Origin: Engraulis encrasicolus
Taxonomy: Eukaryota > Chordata > Actinopteri > Clupeiformes > Engraulidae
Reading direction: 5' to 3'
Length of the DNA stretch: 64,000 nucleotides
NCBI RefSeq assembly: GCF_034702125.1
Contig: NC_085871.1
Location: 32,416,248 to 32,480,247, forward strand
Part shown: positions 63,169 to 64,000 of the stretch, piece after piece
How the letters are laid out: every line of letters starts with the position of its first letter
Numbering within the stretch: the stretch's first letter is position 1
Made by a program: the position numbers and the translations under genes
Notes under the pieces: generated by a model
What the model was told of the DNA's origin: nothing
What the model saw: the letters and a program-made list of their open reading frames with translations, nothing else
Database searches by the model: none

Positions 63169-63242
<74 letters not shown>
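63161..63242. repeat. (CA)n microsatellite
   Basis: CA run preceded by CTCTCACA; CACCTGTAATTA occurs just after it and again near 63292. Confidence 0.96.
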
Positions 63243-63245
<3 letters not shown>

Positions 63246-63783
63246 GTAATTACAACATTGCACCCCCCCCCCCTCTCTGTTTCTCTCTAATTCACCTGTA
63301 ATTAAAGTTGTGCTTCGCTGGTCTCCACTCTCATTTGCCTACTCATCTTCAACCAGGATGTTGGAATTAGGGAGTCAAGCAGGACCTATAAAATGCTCAA
63401 TTAAACAATTATGCCGCTTATATCCACACATGCGCCTCAGATGAGACCTTTATAATATCATAATTTTACATCTCATATCCGCAAGTGGGTCTCAGAAGAA
63501 ACTGGCCCATAAAGAAAATTCTTTAAGGAGAGTTCCTTATACAGTAAATGTGGACATCACCATATAAGTGACATTTTGGTCATATTTTAAATAATGTCAA
63601 ATAACTTGTAATTGCCACTTTTCATTTCTTTTCAAGTTACTTTCATATTAAAGTAGAGAAAACACACTTTCAATAATTAATTGTTCAGTATTCCCATTGA
63701 GTGCCTTTGATGTGGATTAAATGATAAAAATGTGATAAAATCCGATATTATCTACGCCTATATATCTATATATTTAGGTGTAT

Positions 63784-63789
63784 CTATCG

Positions 63790-63820
<31 letters not shown>

Positions 63821-63852
63821 CTTCCGTCCGTCCATCCATCCATCCATCCAGG
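63784..63852. repeat. (CTAT)n then (CCAT)n tetranucleotide array
   Basis: About nine CTAT units, a CCTTCCGTCCGT bridge, then CCAT units. Confidence 0.96.
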
Positions 63853-64000
63853 GTCAAAGTTGAACAATGAACATGTGACGACAACAAATGGCGTTCACCC
63901 AGAAGTCCTGTTTTCAAGCGGTAGGCCTATGGATTATATGCGATAACGGTAATGGACTACACTAGCTAATAATGTTTGAACTGAACCATGCCAAAGACGT

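Larger units (their letters stand above)
60600..64000. other. Non-coding right end
   Basis: No gene recognised. A GC-rich segment at 60820-60970 contains an inverted pair (GGTTGCAGAGCC and GGCTCTGCAACC-like) and may be the end of another dispersed element. Microsatellites are listed separately. Confidence 0.55.

Overview
The window looks like teleost fish DNA. Evidence: very long (CA)n/(TG)n and (GA)n arrays every few kilobases, an L2-type LINE, several short fish-type inverted-repeat transposons, and a Ty1/copia element. I could not recognise any exon of a conventional host protein-coding gene. Every coding signal I can support belongs to a mobile element. The species cannot be named from the sequence.

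Layout: 1-5.8 kb and 8.9-20.9 kb are non-coding and rich in microsatellites, with a 360-bp inverted-repeat element at 10.2-10.6 kb. A broken L2-like LINE lies at 5.9-8.9 kb (+). From 21 to 25.8 kb there are a 930-bp inverted-repeat element, a dead hAT transposase fragment, a gypsy-type gag fragment (-) and two more short inverted-repeat elements. At 26.9-30.0 kb (-) is a decayed, intron-bearing gene of the same family as the next element.

The centrepiece is a 15.4-kb composite at 30,275-45,654. It is bounded by ~0.5-kb terminal inverted repeats and carries a minus-strand gene for a roughly 1,600-residue protein. That protein has N-terminal Cys/His zinc-binding motifs, a central transposase-like region, a complete XPG/FEN1-like nuclease motif set and a C-terminal eight-cysteine cluster. 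I infer an Academ-type DNA transposon of the XPG-carrying (AcademX-like) lineage. Its gene is dead: it has frameshifts, stops, a substituted nuclease aspartate and three transposon insertions. These are a 5.4-kb element (37,142-42,551), a 3.07-kb element (31,648-34,713) and a 171-bp TTAA element (near 35.6 kb). The 5.4-kb element has its own seven-exon gene for a ~600-residue protein of an apparently transposase-like family I cannot name. All its splice phases agree; only a 522-bp element inside it, with a TATA target duplication, breaks the reading frame. The 3.07-kb element in turn contains a 217-bp hAT-type element and a CAGTA-rich satellite.

At 47,688-52,235 is an apparently intact, very young Ty1/copia retrotransposon. 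Its LTRs are identical except for one base insertion, it has a perfect 5-bp target duplication, one 1,327-codon gag-pol frame, and a primer-binding site matching the anticodon region of initiator tRNA-Met, as in Drosophila copia. The right part (52.2-64 kb) is non-coding, again microsatellite-rich, with a 2.2-kb element at 58.4-60.6 kb that has 277-bp inverted repeats and TTAA target duplications.
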